Shown: positions 62,669 through 64,000 of the stretch, in pieces
Numbering within the stretch: the stretch's first letter is position 1
Layout of the letters: the number at the start of each line of letters is the position of its first letter
NCBI GenBank assembly: GCA_022599915.1
Contig: JAHZLH010000048.1
Location: 30,929-94,928 of the forward strand
Origin: Actinomycetes bacterium
GTDB lineage: Bacteria > Actinomycetota > Actinomycetes > S36-B12 > GCA-2699445
Direction: 5' to 3'
Length of the DNA: 64,000 bases
Notes under the pieces: generated by a model
What the model saw: the letters and a program-made list of their open reading frames with translations, nothing else
Told to the model about the DNA's origin: nothing
Databases searched by the model: none
Translations under genes and position numbers: made by a program

Positions 62669-62702
62669 CGAAGGGCGCCACCACAGTTGGCGACGCCCTT
62701 CG
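62669..62702. terminator. Shared terminator of GGT and peroxiredoxin genes
   Basis: CGAAGGGCG (62669-62677) pairs with CGCCCTTCG (62694-62702), with an inner CGCCA/TGGCG stem possible. It lies between the convergent genes ending at 62628 and 62722, so it may serve both directions. Confidence 0.7.
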
Positions 62703-62721
62703 TATCGGACCTACTGCCCCG

Positions 62722-63378
62722 TTACTTGGCCAGTTGCTTCTTGGCCAAATACCAGTCAGTCAGGTTGACATTGTCGTCCTCGAGACGGGCACGCAGGTCA
62801 GCGGTCGTGCGGGGAGCACCAACGACGACGTCGTCACCCGGGGTCCAGTTCGCCGGGCAAGAAACCCCTTCGCGGTCAACCGTTTGGAGCGCGTCCACCA
62901 ACCGCAGGATCTCGTCGATATTGCGACCGGCATTCAGCGGGTAGTACACCAGGGCGCGGATGATGCCCTTGTCGTCGATGACGAACACAGCGCGAACCGC
63001 GTTAGTGCCGTTGCTCTCCGTGTGGATCATTCCGTAGGCGCTGGCAACCTCCATCTCGATATCAGCCACGACCGGGAACTTGACCTCCAGGCCAGTGTTC
63101 TCCTCGATGGACCGGATCCAACCGATGTGGCTGAAGATTGAATCAACCGAGTTACCGATCAACTGAATGTTGCGCTGTTCGAACTCATCGTTACGGCGAG
63201 CGAACTCAATGAACTCGGTAGTGCATACCGGGGTGAAGTCGGCCGGGTGGCTGAACAGTACAACCCACTTGCCGCGATAGTCCGACAACTTGATGTGTCC
63301 GTGGGTGGACTCCACATTGAAGTCTGGCGCTTCATCCCCGATCAACGGGAGCCGAGTCGCCTGAACGGTTTCTGACAT
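62722..63378 (-). CDS. 1-Cys peroxiredoxin (Prx6 type)
   Basis: This 218-residue thiol peroxidase reduces hydrogen peroxide and organic hydroperoxides. The active-site motif is H-P-A-D-F-T-P-V-C-T-T-E, with the peroxidatic Cys. The downstream V-S-C-P-A-N-W-T-P-G motif, typical of the Prx6 branch, adds a second Cys. The ATG at 63378 has a perfect GGAGG site. The frame to 63423 is non-coding. Length fits Prx6-type proteins. Confidence 0.95.
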   Translation of the reverse strand: MSETVQATRLPLIGDEAPDFNVESTHGHIKLSDYRGKWVVLFSHPADFTPVCTTEFIEFARRNDEFEQRNIQLIGNSVDSIFSHIGWIRSIEENTGLEVKFPVVADIEMEVASAYGMIHTESNGTNAVRAVFVIDDKGIIRALVYYPLNAGRNIDEILRLVDALQTVDREGVSCPANWTPGDDVVVGAPRTTADLRARLEDDNVNLTDWYLAKKQLAK

Positions 63379-63466
63379 GATTTTCCTCCAGGATAGTCCG
63401 CACAGCGCGGAGTTTGAGCCCATTTCCCACCGCCGGTTCCTGGGCTGATCACTCAGAGTAAGGGAA

Positions 63467-63501
63467 CCCCCGGAGGCTTTCGATGCCCCCGGGGGCTCTT
63501 T
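63467..63501 (-). terminator. GC-rich hairpin after the HtrA-type gene
   Basis: CCCCCGG (63467-63473) pairs with CCGGGGG (63489-63495) around an inner GGC/GCC stem. On the plus strand a T-run (CTCTTTT) follows; on the minus strand TTCCCTT follows. Placed between the protease 3' end and the peroxiredoxin start, it most likely ends the protease transcript. Confidence 0.6.
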
Positions 63502-63525
63502 TCCCCAACCCAGCTATGTGGTTGG

Positions 63526-64000
63526 TCACTCGCCAGCAGCGCCCAGCGTCACGGTGACCTGCTCAGTGCCCGATCCGCGTTCCACCGTGAGCACGACTTC
63601 CTCGCCCACTGCCTTATCTCGAATGGCTACCACCAGTTCGGTGTAATCCGCGATCACCCGGCCATCCAGCTCCGTGATGACATCGCCACTACGCAGCCCT
63701 GCTTCGTCAGCTGGCCCACCAGCCGTAACTTCAGCGATCCGGGCCCCTTCGGTGTCACCGGCGGAATCGATCTGCGCCCCGATGATCGGAGTGCTGGAAC
63801 TACCCGTGGTGATGAGTTCATCCGCAATCCGCTGCGCAGTATCGATGGGAATAGCGAAGCCTAGACCGATCGAACCGGCTTGACCGCCAGCCCCCCCTCC
63901 GAGGCTGGCGATCGCCGAGTTCACCCCGATCACGCGACCGGCGCCATCGACCAACGGGCCACCGGAGTTTCCGGGGTTGATGGCAGCATCCGTTTGAATA
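63526..64000 (-). CDS. HtrA/DegP-type serine protease with PDZ domain (5' end outside window)
   Basis: Only the C-terminal 158 codons are inside the window. They start with [15 protein letters not shown], with the catalytic Ser in G-N-S-G-G. The I-G-L-G-F-A-I-P segment follows, then a PDZ domain (about the last 85 residues: [24 protein letters not shown]). This is the standard order for membrane-anchored HtrA proteases of actinobacteria that handle misfolded extracytoplasmic proteins. The N-terminal anchor, His and Asp are not visible here. Confidence 0.92.
   Translation of the reverse strand, partial: IQTDAAINPGNSGGPLVDGAGRVIGVNSAIASLGGGAGGQAGSIGLGFAIPIDTAQRIADELITTGSSSTPIIGAQIDSAGDTEGARIAEVTAGGPADEAGLRSGDVITELDGRVIADYTELVVAIRDKAVGEEVVLTVERGSGTEQVTVTLGAAGE

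Overview
The window looks like a chromosome segment of a high-GC Gram-positive bacterium (Actinomycetota). Evidence: the actinobacterial gene order ftsH-folE-folP-folB-folK-DUF3180, DUF2510, DUF3152 and DUF4333 proteins, many lipoboxed lipoproteins, frequent GTG starts, many genes without an obvious Shine-Dalgarno, and the IcmF and GGT types. I cannot place it to genus. There is no phage, IS element, CRISPR array or rRNA; one tRNA-Lys is present.

Layout. 1-2301: two PH-domain membrane proteins (one cut by the window edge) and a proline-rich secreted protein. 2694-7090: an osmoprotectant (glycine-betaine type) ABC importer, with two binding lipoproteins and two permeases on the minus strand and the ATPase diverging from them with only 3 bp between the chosen start codons. 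7115-12335: minus-strand folate cluster ending upstream at ftsH. 12527-18826: Zn alcohol dehydrogenase, DUF5522, an SDR, small proteins, an MFS exporter and a DUF2510 membrane protein. 18992-30798: TypA, a saccharopine-dehydrogenase-like reductase, a pterin dehydratase, a TRIC-type channel, cytochrome bd oxidase, an acyl-CoA dehydrogenase/APH-like kinase pair, DUF202 proteins and a patatin lipase with an 11-residue-repeat tail.

31200-44884 is the accessory part: secreted proteins with delta-60 and FnIII repeats, a tRNA-Lys, a zinc/metal island, and three decayed genes (a CapA-like lipoprotein with a stop codon just after the lipobox, a glutamine-synthetase C-terminal remnant, and a broken Vgb/FnIII secreted protein). 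The metal island is the most interesting piece. An ArsR/SmtB repressor is translationally coupled to a 105-residue protein made of a histidine-rich half and a 20-cysteine metallothionein-like half. About 2 kb away a zur-type Fur gene is preceded by a second, 59-residue His-rich protein, which I found by reading the minus strand.

44976-64000: a quinone oxidoreductase, an acidic membrane protein with a hexanucleotide repeat, DUF4333, an M23 peptidase, an overlapping SRPBCC-SRPBCC-SDR operon, an alpha/beta hydrolase, a BASS transporter, a large Abhydrolase_9-like membrane protein, a coiled-coil protein, a MarR regulator overlapping icmF (fused acyl-CoA mutase), an M20 amidohydrolase, gamma-glutamyltransferase, a 1-Cys peroxiredoxin and the 3' half of an HtrA-type protease. 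Functional themes are osmotic adaptation, folate synthesis, branched and short acyl-CoA metabolism, zinc homeostasis and cell-wall turnover. All assignments come from reading motifs; no database search was possible.
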